The notes under the pieces are model-generated. The model was not told the origin of the DNA. It ran no database searches and saw nothing but the letters and a program-made list of their open reading frames with translations. Made by a program: the position numbers and the translations under genes. This document shows positions 9,497 through 19,787 of a stretch of DNA of 64,000 bases, one piece after another; positions within the stretch are counted from its first letter, which is position 1, and the number at the start of each line of letters is the position of its first letter. Origin of the DNA: Beduini massiliensis. GTDB taxonomy: Bacteria; Bacillota_I; Bacilli_A; Erysipelotrichales; Coprobacillaceae. The stretch covers positions 520,001-584,000 of the forward strand of contig NZ_CDPP01000004.1 in assembly GCF_000829905.1 (NCBI RefSeq), given 5' to 3'.

Positions 9497-10153
9497 TTAC
9501 TCCTGCTTCAGCATCATGTCTAAGGCAGAAATATCCGCTGTTACATCTGTGATTTTTTCAGTATACAAATCCTGTAATTTTTCTTCTAATGCCATTTGTA
9601 CAAAATGACTGCTTTTTTCAATCTCACCTAATGCATCTTTCATCTCTTGAGTAATGGTTGGGTCTTTTTCATATTTTAGATACACCTTCAATAGATCAAT
9701 AAAAAGCGGAATATAGGCATCAATCCACTTTTGCAAAGATTTTAGCTGATCCGGGTTGTCGGTTGTATACTGAAGCATGATTTTTATGATGACAACCAGT
9801 TTTCCCAGTACATCGTTTAAGCGATCTGACTCGATTTCCTCTTTGTACGCTTTTAAAGCCGTGATATACTGATTCATTTCCTGTTGCATTTGTGCAAGTG
9901 CTTCTTTTTGATTTTCTTTAAAAAACTTCTCCTGTCGATTATCGATAGCTCTCACCCGTACCTTTTTCCCACCAGTAATAAGATAGGCTACCCCATAAAT
10001 GACTGCACAAATAAAGAGATCTGCCGGAATATTATACACAAGCTCTTTAGGGGCTGTGAAATAAAAGATACTCCAAAAAATAAGCAAGATTACTGCCGGC
10101 GTGGGAGAAGGAATATACACACTGTATACCATTCCGCTGTCATTTTCACTCAT
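9497..10153 (-). CDS. XpaC family protein, paralog 2
   Basis: Membrane protein of 218 residues with two N-terminal helices (about 15-33 and 42-60) followed by a charged KKVRVRAIDNR linker and a helical cytoplasmic domain. The C-terminal half matches paralogs 1 and 3: DNPDQLKSLQKWIDAYIPLF, IDLLKVYLKYE and the final ISALDMMLKQE. Its ATG overlaps the stop of the upstream paralog 3 by one base, so they form an operon. Function unknown. Confidence 0.8.
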   Translation of the reverse strand: MSENDSGMVYSVYIPSPTPAVILLIFWSIFYFTAPKELVYNIPADLFICAVIYGVAYLITGGKKVRVRAIDNRQEKFFKENQKEALAQMQQEMNQYITALKAYKEEIESDRLNDVLGKLVVIIKIMLQYTTDNPDQLKSLQKWIDAYIPLFIDLLKVYLKYEKDPTITQEMKDALGEIEKSSHFVQMALEEKLQDLYTEKITDVTADISALDMMLKQE

Positions 10154-11364
10154 CAGCTGTTCCCCCCTTTTAATTCCCCAAGTGAATCTTTAAGCAGTCC
10201 CTCTTGATGAAGCAATGTACTCAACATGGCAATGTTTGCCCCTGCAGCCATAGATTCTTCCTGATAAAACTGCTCTATCTTCTTTCCTAGCGCCTGTTTC
10301 ATGCTCTTCAATGATTCTTCTATTCTTTCAAGCGTAGTTTCCATTTCGGTGCTTATATTTGGCATATCATCATATAACTGATATACTTCCAAAAGTTTCA
10401 TAACCGTTGGCAAATAGTAATCTAAAAATTTATTCATCGAACTTGCCTGATTTGGATATTTTTCAAGATACACCATGATAGCTTCTATTAAATATATAAT
10501 GTCATTAATATCTTGGCTCACTTTCTCATCAGGAATCTTTTCATTATAATCTTTTAATAATACGATCTGCTTTTTGGCTTTATTCCCCATTGCTTTTTGA
10601 TCTTCGTTAAGCTCTCTGTCAATACCCGGCTGAATCCCTATCGGTTCTTCTGCCGTTTTTTCAAAGTGTCCATAACGACGCATAAAGAAAAGAAATACTA
10701 TATAAAGACCCAACCCTACAACTGCATCAATTAACAGGTTATTTGTATATTTATCAGGCCATAATACGATGAAAGCAAACCAACAGATAACGCTTCCAAC
10801 CACTGCTTCAAAAGAAAACTGACGCATGAAGCGTACTTTCTTAACTGGTTTTAATGAAGCAGCATCACTTTTTAAGCTTATTGTTTTATTTTGTTTTAAT
10901 AAAGCTAAAGTCTTTTTAATATGCTCAAGGTCTTTTTCTTGTTGACAAGGAGAATTATCTTTTGACTGAATGACTTTGCCAAAAGCAGAAACAACACTTT
11001 TAACATAAAGTTTTCGCACTTCCAGATCCAGCGCCTGTCTTAATTCTTGAATCGGTTGTTCGATATTTATCGGTACCCCTTGATTGCCTGCTGAATTATA
11101 TTTCTTTTCCAAATTCAATAAATCTAAAACTGCTAAGATCGAACTATGGATACGTGCAAATGATTTGGAATCATTGCCCTTGCTGTAATAATCAAATAAT
11201 GCATCTAAATCTTCTATCATGATTTGCAAATTCGCTTTGATGACTTGATTCTCAGTTTTCGCTTGAAAATTTTCAAATGTTTCCATTGTATTAAAGATAT
11301 TTTCCTGCCAACACTCTTTTTCCTCATCAGACAAAAGAGATTGTAAGTTTGATTTATTTTCCAC
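10153..11364 (-). CDS. XpaC family protein with extra N-terminal domain, paralog 3
   Basis: About 403 residues. Residues 1-185 form a soluble helical domain not found in the two shorter paralogs. Two membrane helices follow (about 190-225), then an XpaC-type C-terminal domain (VYLEKYPNQASSMNKFLDYY, LPTVMKLLEVYQLYD, closing NIAMLSTLLHQEGLL). The GTG at 11364 is chosen because AGGGGGAG precedes it; the longer frame opens at an ATG that lies inside the TATAAT promoter box. Cotranscribed with paralog 2. The role of the added domain is unknown. Confidence 0.75.
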   Translation of the reverse strand: MENKSNLQSLLSDEEKECWQENIFNTMETFENFQAKTENQVIKANLQIMIEDLDALFDYYSKGNDSKSFARIHSSILAVLDLLNLEKKYNSAGNQGVPINIEQPIQELRQALDLEVRKLYVKSVVSAFGKVIQSKDNSPCQQEKDLEHIKKTLALLKQNKTISLKSDAASLKPVKKVRFMRQFSFEAVVGSVICWFAFIVLWPDKYTNNLLIDAVVGLGLYIVFLFFMRRYGHFEKTAEEPIGIQPGIDRELNEDQKAMGNKAKKQIVLLKDYNEKIPDEKVSQDINDIIYLIEAIMVYLEKYPNQASSMNKFLDYYLPTVMKLLEVYQLYDDMPNISTEMETTLERIEESLKSMKQALGKKIEQFYQEESMAAGANIAMLSTLLHQEGLLKDSLGELKGGNS

Positions 11365-11404
11365 CTTTCTCCCCCTCTCGTCTTTTATTTTGTCCTTAAC
11401 TATC

Positions 11405-11433
11405 ATTATATATGTTTTCTGCTTAATTGAAAA
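11405..11433 (-). promoter_or_regulatory. Promoter of the two-gene xpaC operon
   Basis: TTTTCA (11428-11433), 17-base spacer and TATAAT (11405-11410). It abuts the groEL terminator, and the -10 box contains the misleading upstream ATG. Confidence 0.6.
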
Positions 11434-11434
11434 T

Positions 11435-11455
11435 AAAAAAGGAGCCTAAGCTCCT
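11435..11455 (-). terminator. Terminator of groES-groEL
   Basis: AGGAGC / GCTCCT hairpin (11440-11455) with a 4-base loop; on the minus strand it is followed by TTTTTTATTTT. Five bases separate it from the groEL stop. Confidence 0.9.
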
Positions 11456-11460
11456 AATTA

Positions 11461-13367
<1,907 letters not shown>

Positions 13368-13381
13368 ATTAATTCCTCCTT

Positions 13382-13408
13382 CTGGCACTCATTACTTTTT
13401 AGTGCTAA
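13382..13408 (-). promoter_or_regulatory. CIRCE element, promoter-proximal to groES
   Basis: Inverted repeat with half sites CTGGCACTC and TAGTGCTAA around a 9-base spacer, 15 of 18 positions matching the HrcA operator TTAGCACTC-N9-GAGTGCTAA. It is downstream of the -10 box, in the 5' untranslated region. Confidence 0.8.
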
Positions 13409-13412
13409 GATT

Positions 13413-13440
13413 ATTATAGCGCGTTTTAGCAGTTTGTCAA
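13413..13440 (-). promoter_or_regulatory. groESL promoter
   Basis: TTGACA (13435-13440), 16-base spacer and TATAAT (13413-13418). The -35 hexamer sits in the spacer of the upstream CIRCE, so HrcA bound to either element would block it. Confidence 0.9.
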
Positions 13441-13452
13441 GATGAGTGCTAA
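13426..13452 (-). promoter_or_regulatory. CIRCE element overlapping the groESL -35
   Basis: Half sites TTAGCAGTT and GAGTGCTAA around 9 bases, 16 of 18 consensus positions. Heat-shock control by the HrcA repressor follows from the known role of CIRCE; hrcA itself is not in the window. Confidence 0.9.
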
Positions 13453-13485
13453 AACTTTTTAATATAATTTTAGTTATATTTACTC

Positions 13486-13513
13486 TTCAATTTCTGTCTA
13501 AATATGATACAAT
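13486..13513 (+). promoter_or_regulatory. Candidate promoter of the 113-aa gene
   Basis: TTCAAT (13486-13491), 16-base spacer and TACAAT (13508-13513). The implied 5' untranslated region of about 100 bases holds a small GGCT / AGCC hairpin near 13580-13595 and an outer AAGG / CCTT pairing. Confidence 0.45.
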
Positions 13514-13622
13514 AGATAAGTAAAATAACTAAACAGATCAATACATTTACTTGCTTAAGGCGAGTCATCTTTAGCGGCTGAGTTAAAGCCCTTACAATAT
13601 AAGTATAAAGGAGATTAGAGAT

Positions 13623-13964
13623 ATGGTTGTCGTTATTGTTTCACCTGTTACGCATAAAATTGTCAACGCATTGAATACAGTTGAAGAATATCATTTTATT
13701 AAATCAAAAGGTCCTCGTTGTTTTTATTATACAGAAGGAAAAGAGGGCGATGCCGCTACTATTTATAAAACAAAAAAACTGATTGTAAAATTGATTGGTG
13801 CTGTCTATGTATTTGAAGCGTATGGTATTTATAACGGTATGATTGATTTATTCAGCTATCTGCCACCGGAAAAGAAAGATATAAATAAATACTATAATCA
13901 AACAAAAAAAGATATTAGTGACGAAGAATTACAGGCATGGAAAAAAGAAAATAATATTGCTTAA
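13623..13964 (+). CDS. Conserved-looking 113-aa protein of unknown function
   Basis: I do not recognise the family. The protein is soluble and mixed alpha/beta by composition. It starts MVVVIVSPVTHKIVNALNTV, has a Lys/Tyr-rich middle (GPRCFYYTEGKEGDAATIYK) and a charged helical end. AAAGGAGA precedes the ATG and a terminator follows, so it is a real single-gene unit. It lies between groESL (divergent) and a yitT gene. Confidence 0.65.
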   Translation: MVVVIVSPVTHKIVNALNTVEEYHFIKSKGPRCFYYTEGKEGDAATIYKTKKLIVKLIGAVYVFEAYGIYNGMIDLFSYLPPEKKDINKYYNQTKKDISDEELQAWKKENNIA

Positions 13965-13972
13965 TACAAAAT

Positions 13973-14008
13973 AAGGGAACCCTATAGTTGTTGGCTGAGG
14001 TTCCTTTT
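13973..14008 (+). terminator. Terminator of the 113-aa gene
   Basis: GGAACC (13976-13981) pairs with GGTTCC (13999-14004) across a 17-base loop, followed by TTTT. Confidence 0.6.
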
Positions 14009-14046
14009 AAAGTGCCTTATTCGACTATTATAGAAAGCAGGATTAT

Positions 14047-14916
14047 ATGAAACTATTGAAATCAAAAAAGAATAAAGAATATATGTGGATGTTTATTGGT
14101 TCCTTGCTGTTTTGTGCTGGCTTAAACTGGTTTATCGTTCCGGTTGGGCTTTATAACGGCGGAACTGTCGGAATTTCACAGATCATCCGTTCATTACTAC
14201 AGGATTATATATATTTGCCAGCAGGGTTTGATATTGCCGGTATCATTAATTTTCTTATTAATCTTCCCCTGCTGTTCTTAGCGTATTCTAAGTTTGGGAA
14301 AGATTTATTTTTTAAAACTCTTTTTAGTGTAATAACTCAAACTGTACTATTTTCAATTTTAATTATCCCTCAAGTCCCTATCATCGATGAACAAATCACT
14401 GCCTGTTTAATTGGCGGATTAATGGCTGGGGCCGGTGTTGGACTCACCTTGCGTGCAGGGGGTTCAGGTGGTGGCGCTGATGTATTAGGATTATATTTTA
14501 CTCAGAGATTTAAAGACTTCAGTGTTGGAAAAATGACACTCATCATTAATGCTGTTGTTTATAGTACTTGTGCTGTTTTATTTGATCTGCAAGTCGCTAT
14601 CTATTCGATTATTTATTCTGCCGTCTATTCGATTGTGGTAGATAAAATTCATTTACAGAACATTAATTCCAGTGTTATGATTTTTACGAAACAGGAAAAT
14701 TTATATAAAAAGATTCTTGAAAATCTTCGACGCGGAACGACTTACTGGAAAGGGACTGGCGGATATACACAGACGGATACTTATGTCATTGTGACAGTAT
14801 TATCTAAATATGAAATCCAGCAACTTAAACAACTGTTAACGCTAGAGGACCCTCACGCTTTTATCATTGTCAATAATGACTTAGATATTATCGGCAATTA
14901 TGAATTAAGGTTATAA
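14047..14916 (+). CDS. YitT family membrane protein with DUF2179 domain
   Basis: Integral membrane protein of 289 residues. Five to six hydrophobic helices occupy residues 13-205. The family motifs NGGTVGISQI and RAGGSGGGADVLGLY are present. A cytoplasmic DUF2179 domain covers about 215-289 (RRGTTYWKGTGGYTQTDTYV and a final IIVNNDLDIIGNYEL). Transport function is presumed for the family but no substrate is known. It converges on a LicC-like gene; a second, shorter YitT protein is cotranscribed with the other LicC-like gene. Confidence 0.88.
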   Translation: MKLLKSKKNKEYMWMFIGSLLFCAGLNWFIVPVGLYNGGTVGISQIIRSLLQDYIYLPAGFDIAGIINFLINLPLLFLAYSKFGKDLFFKTLFSVITQTVLFSILIIPQVPIIDEQITACLIGGLMAGAGVGLTLRAGGSGGGADVLGLYFTQRFKDFSVGKMTLIINAVVYSTCAVLFDLQVAIYSIIYSAVYSIVVDKIHLQNINSSVMIFTKQENLYKKILENLRRGTTYWKGTGGYTQTDTYVIVTVLSKYEIQQLKQLLTLEDPHAFIIVNNDLDIIGNYELRL

Positions 14917-14967
14917 AAATGCTTTATTTTAACTGTTCGTCTACTCTATCGGTAAGATTGATATTAT

Positions 14968-14997
14968 AAAAGGAATCCATTACTTAGGATTCCTTTT
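14968..14997. terminator. Bidirectional terminator between yitT and the first licC-like gene
   Basis: Perfect 11-bp stem AAAAGGAATCC / GGATTCCTTTT with an 8-base loop, with A and T tracts so it works in both directions. Confidence 0.85.
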
Positions 14998-15007
14998 ATG
15001 ATATGTT

Positions 15008-15913
15008 TTAGCTATTATAGATTGGATCAATCTCTTTTAATTCATTGAATGTATCAATTTCAATAATATCTTCTTGCTGACAAGGGCGTATAAAAACAGT
15101 ATGTGCTTTTAAACAAATGTCTAAAGCTACAACATCCCAATACTTTTCTTTTCCACCTGGACTCTTAAATACTGTATCAATATCTTCCGCCATCTGTCTG
15201 CCGTCTTTTTGATCCCAATAGGAAATTCCTACCATCTGATAACAGTCAATCCCTCCTACCTGAACTTTTTTAATCACTTTATTATTTGTTAGAAAGCACC
15301 AGTCATCGGTTCTTTCTTTTTTTATCCCTAAATAATTTGTATGATATTCATATTTTCGAATCAGCTCAGGGTTTGATAAAAGTAAATCAGACTCTAAAAT
15401 ATAGGCATTTTCAAACAATTCTTTAGCATAATACGCACTGGAAATATTATTTGATTCATTATAAAGCGGATTTTCAATAAAGCGAATCATTGGATATTTT
15501 TCCAACAGCACTTCAAACTGTTCCTTTAAATAACCACGTACAATATAAATTTCTTCTATTCCGGCATTCACTACGGCATCTAATAACGTCTCAATAATTC
15601 TCTTTTCTTTTACACGAATTAAGGGCTTAGGGGTGTTGAGAGTAATCGGAACTAATCTTGAACCAAATCCTGCGGCAAAGAATACAGCTCGTTTTACACG
15701 ATAAGGTTCTAACGTTTCGTACCCTTTTGCAGTTAGAGAATAACGGCTGGTTCCTACCTCCGCAATCAATTCTTTGTCAAATAAGTTTGTTATTGTTTTA
15801 TTTATTGTTCCGACAGATAATTCCAATAGTTTCGCTAAAAGGCGTTGAGGGATCTTCTGTTCTCTGTTTCTCTCTATATAAGTTAATACTTCAAATTCAT
15901 TGCTTGATAACAT
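15008..15913 (-). CDS. HTH-fused LicC-like nucleotidyltransferase, paralog 1
   Basis: Predicted fusion of an N-terminal winged helix (residues 1-72, MarR-like: PQRLLAKLLELSVGTINKTI) to a nucleotidyltransferase (75-301). The catalytic start is FFAAGFGSRLVPITLNTPKP, the NTP-binding G-x-G-x-R and later Lys of this fold. LESDLLL supplies the metal-binding Asp, and TDDWCF is shared with the paralog. The domain resembles LicC choline-phosphate cytidylyltransferases, so a CDP-linked precursor for cell-surface decoration is a reasonable inference, but the substrate is unproven. Roughly half of residues match paralog 2 over the full length. TGGAGGG precedes the ATG. Confidence 0.75.
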   Translation of the reverse strand: MLSSNEFEVLTYIERNREQKIPQRLLAKLLELSVGTINKTITNLFDKELIAEVGTSRYSLTAKGYETLEPYRVKRAVFFAAGFGSRLVPITLNTPKPLIRVKEKRIIETLLDAVVNAGIEEIYIVRGYLKEQFEVLLEKYPMIRFIENPLYNESNNISSAYYAKELFENAYILESDLLLSNPELIRKYEYHTNYLGIKKERTDDWCFLTNNKVIKKVQVGGIDCYQMVGISYWDQKDGRQMAEDIDTVFKSPGGKEKYWDVVALDICLKAHTVFIRPCQQEDIIEIDTFNELKEIDPIYNS

Positions 15914-15931
15914 TTTATACCCTCCATCTCA

Positions 15932-15965
15932 CACTATTATAGTGAATCAGAAAATAAAAAGTCAA
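15932..15965 (-). promoter_or_regulatory. Promoter of licC-like paralog 1 with overlapping palindrome
   Basis: TTGACT (15960-15965), 18-base spacer and TATAAT (15936-15941). The -10 is embedded in the perfect palindrome CACTATTATAGTG (15932-15944), a candidate operator. The -35 is part of the upstream gene's terminator stem. Confidence 0.6.
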
Positions 15966-15979
15966 GATAAATCTTGACT
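15951..15979 (-). terminator. Terminator of the yitT2 / licC-like paralog 2 operon
   Basis: AGTCAAGAT / ATCTTGACT perfect 9-bp hairpin (15960-15979) with a 2-base loop; on the minus strand followed by TTTTTATTTT. It overlaps the stop codon. Confidence 0.85.
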
Positions 15980-16883
15980 AGCAATCATAAATAGAATCAA
16001 TTTCTTTTAATTCCTGATACGTATCAATCTCAACAATATCTCCCTCAAAAACAGGTCTTACTAAGATATCATAATGGTCTTTGCAAAAACGCAGAGAAAC
16101 TTCATCCCAATACTTCTGTTTTCCATCGGGTTCCATGTTGTAAACTGATGCAATATCTTCCGACATATTTTTTGCAGAAGGCTGATCCCAATAAGAAATG
16201 CCATACATATGATAACAATCATTCCCACCAACCATTACTTCCTTAATATGTCCATCTACTACTTCAAAGCACCAATCATCAGTATAATCTACTTTCTTAC
16301 CTAAATAGTTACTTTGATATTCATACTTACGAATAATTTCTGGGTTATATAATACTAAATCTGATTCCAATACATAAGCATGATCCAAGAGATCCTTAAT
16401 CATCAAGGCACTTCCAATATTATTAGCTTCACTATAAGTAAAATTATCAATAAATTTAATCATTGGATATTTCTTAAGCAATAAATCGAACTGTTCTCCC
16501 AAATACCCTCTGACAATCGTAATATCCGTAATTCCGGCTGCAATGACTGCATCTAATAATGTTTCAATGATTCTTTTACCGTTCACTTTAATTAATGGTT
16601 TTGGAGTATTTAAAGTCACTGGCACCATTCTTGAACCAAATCCTGCTGCCATAAAGATTGCTTTTTTTACTTTATAAGGTTCTAACCAACGATACCCTTT
16701 TAAAGTAACGATATAATCCGAAGTTTGTTCAATTAATTCTAAATTTAATAATTCTTCAATAATATTGTTTAAATCCACCACGCTCATATGTAAGATGTCA
16801 GCATATTGTTGTAAAGAATAGTTTTCACCTTGATATTTTTCAATTAATACCAATACGTTAAATTGATCTTGTTTTAAGTTCAT
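15978..16883 (-). CDS. HTH-fused LicC-like nucleotidyltransferase, paralog 2
   Basis: Same architecture and exact length (301) as paralog 1: winged helix in residues 1-72 (YSLQQYADILHMSVVDLNNI), then the nucleotidyltransferase beginning MAAGFGSRMVPVTLNTPKP, with LESDLVL and TDDWCF. AAGGAG precedes the ATG. The start lies inside the end of the yitT2 gene (26-base overlap), so the transferase and membrane protein are translated together. A joint role in a surface phosphocholine-like pathway is inference; no licA/licD homolog is in the window. Confidence 0.75.
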   Translation of the reverse strand: MNLKQDQFNVLVLIEKYQGENYSLQQYADILHMSVVDLNNIIEELLNLELIEQTSDYIVTLKGYRWLEPYKVKKAIFMAAGFGSRMVPVTLNTPKPLIKVNGKRIIETLLDAVIAAGITDITIVRGYLGEQFDLLLKKYPMIKFIDNFTYSEANNIGSALMIKDLLDHAYVLESDLVLYNPEIIRKYEYQSNYLGKKVDYTDDWCFEVVDGHIKEVMVGGNDCYHMYGISYWDQPSAKNMSEDIASVYNMEPDGKQKYWDEVSLRFCKDHYDILVRPVFEGDIVEIDTYQELKEIDSIYDC

Positions 16884-17487
16884 TGATTTTTTCTCCTTGT
16901 CTGCTTTTTATTTCCAGTTTAATCAAAACATTCATTACTTGAGTTTCTAAGATACTAAACAAAATCCCAAAAATAACCGCCATATAGCCATATGTAAATA
17001 ATCCCATCGTTAATACAGCAATACTCAAGACACGAATAGTCGTTCCAACCTGAATCGTTGGATATTTCTTATTGACAATTAATGCAATAACATCAAATCC
17101 TACTGTTGATGCATTCGCACTAATACACAAATAATATCCCACCCCAACTAAGATGGAAGCCAACACAACGCAAATGAGCGGATTCATGATAAGCTCTATT
17201 CCCAACGATCTAAAAAAACTTAAAAATCCCATATAACAGATACTACTGATAATCGATTTTAAAAAGTTTTCTTTTCCTAATTTAAAAAAGCATAACGCTA
17301 GTAAAACGATTGTGAAAATATTTGCAATAATCGAAATATCTACGGGTACAAAATTTGATATAATCAAGGAACAACTTGTTACCCCGCCGTTTACTATTTT
17401 ATTAGGAACGGTAACGAACGCATAAGCGGCAGTCAGCAACATGTTTCCTATTATTATTTTCAAAATATCCTTTAATTGTTTTGTCAC
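16858..17487 (-). CDS. YitT-type membrane protein without DUF2179
   Basis: Membrane protein of 209 residues with about five helices. It shares NKIVNGGVTSCSLII and SANASTVGFDVIALIVNKKY with YitT proteins but ends after the membrane domain, so the cytoplasmic DUF2179 part of the 14047 paralog is absent. GTG start with AAGG about 8 bases upstream. First gene of a two-gene operon with LicC-like paralog 2. Confidence 0.8.
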   Translation of the reverse strand: MTKQLKDILKIIIGNMLLTAAYAFVTVPNKIVNGGVTSCSLIISNFVPVDISIIANIFTIVLLALCFFKLGKENFLKSIISSICYMGFLSFFRSLGIELIMNPLICVVLASILVGVGYYLCISANASTVGFDVIALIVNKKYPTIQVGTTIRVLSIAVLTMGLFTYGYMAVIFGILFSILETQVMNVLIKLEIKSRQGEKINELKTRSI

Positions 17488-17520
17488 AATACTTACCTTC
17501 TTTTCTCTTCATACCCACCT

Positions 17521-17549
17521 ATGATTGCACAATAACCCTAAATTGTCAA
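17521..17549 (-). promoter_or_regulatory. Candidate promoter of yitT2-licC2
   Basis: TTGACA (17544-17549), 17-base spacer and AATCAT (17521-17526). The -10 is weak. The rest of 17550-17680 holds a GAACATGTTC palindrome at 17588-17597 and no gene. Confidence 0.45.
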
Positions 17550-17681
17550 TATTTGTCGTTCAAAAGTAGATATTGTTTTATGAATTTGAACATGTTCCTT
17601 CTATAATCTACTAAATATATAGATATAACAATTTTAATTATCAGGGATAATTAATAAATATTGAACAAAATAAATGAGTAT

Positions 17682-17699
17682 AAAAAAACAGCTTAGCTG
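17682..17699 (-). terminator. Terminator of the V-type ATPase operon
   Basis: CAGC-TTA-GCTG hairpin overlapping the last stop codon, followed on the minus strand by TTTTTTT. The stem is short but the T tract is strong. Confidence 0.6.
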
Positions 17700-18319
17700 C
17701 TTTGCGCTAAACTGTCTTTTTGATTTTTAATTACCTTTTGTCTCGTAAATTCTTCACGATCTTTTTCTTCTAACGCTTCTGTAATGAATTTAACTGTATT
17801 GGTAAATTCAGGGATAGAAATATTTTTCAAGGCATTCGCTCTTTTTTGTGTTTTACGAATTGCATTCGCAAGACGATATACACTATTTTCCACCTCTGCC
17901 AAAGTAACAGTCAATTCCTTCACATGATAGAAGCATCGATAAGCATAGTCCACTTTGGAATTGGCTCTTTCAAAACCATATCCTAAACGAATCGGTTGTT
18001 TATCATATTTTACTGTTGGCAGTTCGACTCCCATGACACTTCGATAGCTTACACTAAGACCGGTATCGATTGGTACTGCCTCAACGATATCTGTAATAAC
18101 CCCTAATGAGATATTGGCTTCCTGCAAAGCATAGTAAGCTCTTTGATAAGAATCGGTAATCTCATCACGAATCTTTTTCACATCGTCCAACAGATTCATC
18201 ATTTCGCGAATCAGGACATTTCTTTTTTTATCAAGCAAATCATAACCAAGGTTCGCTAGTTCTAAGGATTTCTTAGTTGCAATCAGATTCCCTTTTGTAG
18301 GGAAAACTTGCGCCGCCAT
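17693..18319 (-). CDS. ntpD: V-type ATPase subunit D
   Basis: Central-shaft subunit that rotates inside the A3B3 head and transmits torque to the membrane ring. 208 residues, almost entirely helical coiled coil. Typical features are the N-terminal FPTKGNLIATKKSLELANLG and the C-terminal RRLANAIRKTQKRANALKNI-type stretch (VYRLANAIRKTQKRANALKN). Starts two bases after the subunit B stop codon, last gene of the operon. Confidence 0.95.
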   Translation of the reverse strand: MAAQVFPTKGNLIATKKSLELANLGYDLLDKKRNVLIREMMNLLDDVKKIRDEITDSYQRAYYALQEANISLGVITDIVEAVPIDTGLSVSYRSVMGVELPTVKYDKQPIRLGYGFERANSKVDYAYRCFYHVKELTVTLAEVENSVYRLANAIRKTQKRANALKNISIPEFTNTVKFITEALEEKDREEFTRQKVIKNQKDSLAQSS

Positions 18320-18321
18320 AA

Positions 18322-19773
18322 TTAATTACCTGACGCGTTTGCGTTGTGTAATTCTTTAATAATCGTATCTTCGCTTAGTCCGAAATCTTTCACTGCTTTT
18401 TCATGATCATAATGCTGATCCACAACAGCGTTATCGATACGGTCTAATTCCCCTTTAGGTAAGATAGAAAGAAGATTCCATCCTAAATCCAAAGTTTCTA
18501 CGATACTACGATTGACATCGAATCCTTGGTTAATAAAATGTTGTTCAAATAATTTACCAAATTCCATATATTTTTTATCAGTAGGAGATAACTCATCTTC
18601 CCCGATAACAGATGTTAAAGAACGCACTTCCTGTACATGGTTGTAGCAAGCAAACAACTGATTTGAAACATCTGAGTGATCAACTCTTGTATAGCCTTCA
18701 CCGATACCATCTTTCATCAAACGGCTAAGTGATGGCAAGACACCAATTGGCGGATAAATTCCCATTGCATTCAATTCCGAATCCAAAGTAATCTGCCCTT
18801 CTGTAATATATCCAGTTAAGTCAGGCACTGGGTGCGTGATATCGTTGTTAGGCATTGTCAAGATCGGAATTTGAGTTACAGATCCCTCTGCCCCTTTGAT
18901 AATTCCAGCTCTTTCATATAATGATGCCAAGTCAGAATACAGGTATCCCGGATATCCCTTACGTCCCGGAATCTCTCCTTTACTAGAAGAGAACTCACGT
19001 AAAGCTTCACAGTATGAAGTAACATCCGTATAAATAACCAGCACATGCATATCATGTTCAAATGCTAAGTATTCAGCAGCTGTCAAAGCACAACGAGGCG
19101 TTAAGATACGTTCGATGATAGGATCGTTTGATAAGTTCAAGAACATAACCACTCTTTCCATAACACCGGCTTCTTCAAATGAACGACGGAAATAATCCGC
19201 AACGTCATTTGTAACCCCCATTGCCGCAAAGACAACGGCAAATCCTTTACCATTATCATCCGCAACCTTTGCTTGTTTAACGATTTGTACCGCTAATTGA
19301 TTGTGAGGCATCCCAGACCCGGAAAAGATCGGTAATTTCTGCCCACGAATCAAGGTCATCAAACAGTCGATTGAAGAAATCCCTGTATTGATATAGTTTC
19401 TTGGATAAACACGTCCTACCGGATTTAATGGCTGACCATTAATATCGGCAGTTTTAACCGCATAAATATCCCCTAGTCCATCGATTGGTTTACCCGCTCC
19501 ACTAAATACTCTTCCCAAAATTTCTTTAGATAAAGCCAATTCCATTGGATGACCGACTAATTTTGTTTTTGTATTTGATAATGAAAGATCGTTAGTTCCT
19601 TCAAATACTTGGACAACGACACGTTCCCCTTCGATTTGAACGATACGTCCTAAACGTGTTGTTCCATTATCTAATTGTAATTCAACCATTTCATCATAAG
19701 ATGCACCCTGTACGTGATCCAGTACGACTAATGATCCATTAATTTCACTAAGACCTATATATTGAAGACTCAT
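18322..19773 (-). CDS. ntpB: V-type ATPase subunit B
   Basis: Non-catalytic nucleotide-binding-fold subunit of the A3B3 hexamer, 483 residues (about 20 longer than usual, the extra at the C-terminus). Family segments: [60 protein letters not shown] (a degenerate P-loop, as expected for B) and [20 protein letters not shown]. 14 bp downstream of subunit A. Confidence 0.97.
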   Translation of the reverse strand: MSLQYIGLSEINGSLVVLDHVQGASYDEMVELQLDNGTTRLGRIVQIEGERVVVQVFEGTNDLSLSNTKTKLVGHPMELALSKEILGRVFSGAGKPIDGLGDIYAVKTADINGQPLNPVGRVYPRNYINTGISSIDCLMTLIRGQKLPIFSGSGMPHNQLAVQIVKQAKVADDNGKGFAVVFAAMGVTNDVADYFRRSFEEAGVMERVVMFLNLSNDPIIERILTPRCALTAAEYLAFEHDMHVLVIYTDVTSYCEALREFSSSKGEIPGRKGYPGYLYSDLASLYERAGIIKGAEGSVTQIPILTMPNNDITHPVPDLTGYITEGQITLDSELNAMGIYPPIGVLPSLSRLMKDGIGEGYTRVDHSDVSNQLFACYNHVQEVRSLTSVIGEDELSPTDKKYMEFGKLFEQHFINQGFDVNRSIVETLDLGWNLLSILPKGELDRIDNAVVDQHYDHEKAVKDFGLSEDTIIKELHNANASGN

Positions 19774-19787
19774 AGTAATACTCCTTT

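Noticed and set aside
11365-11406. ATG at 11406 as start of the long XpaC paralog
   Set aside because: It overlaps the TATAAT box; the GTG at 11364 has the ribosome binding site.
13550-13612. Known riboswitch (preQ1, fluoride, ZTP, guanidine) before the 113-aa gene
   Set aside because: The conserved cores of these classes are not present.
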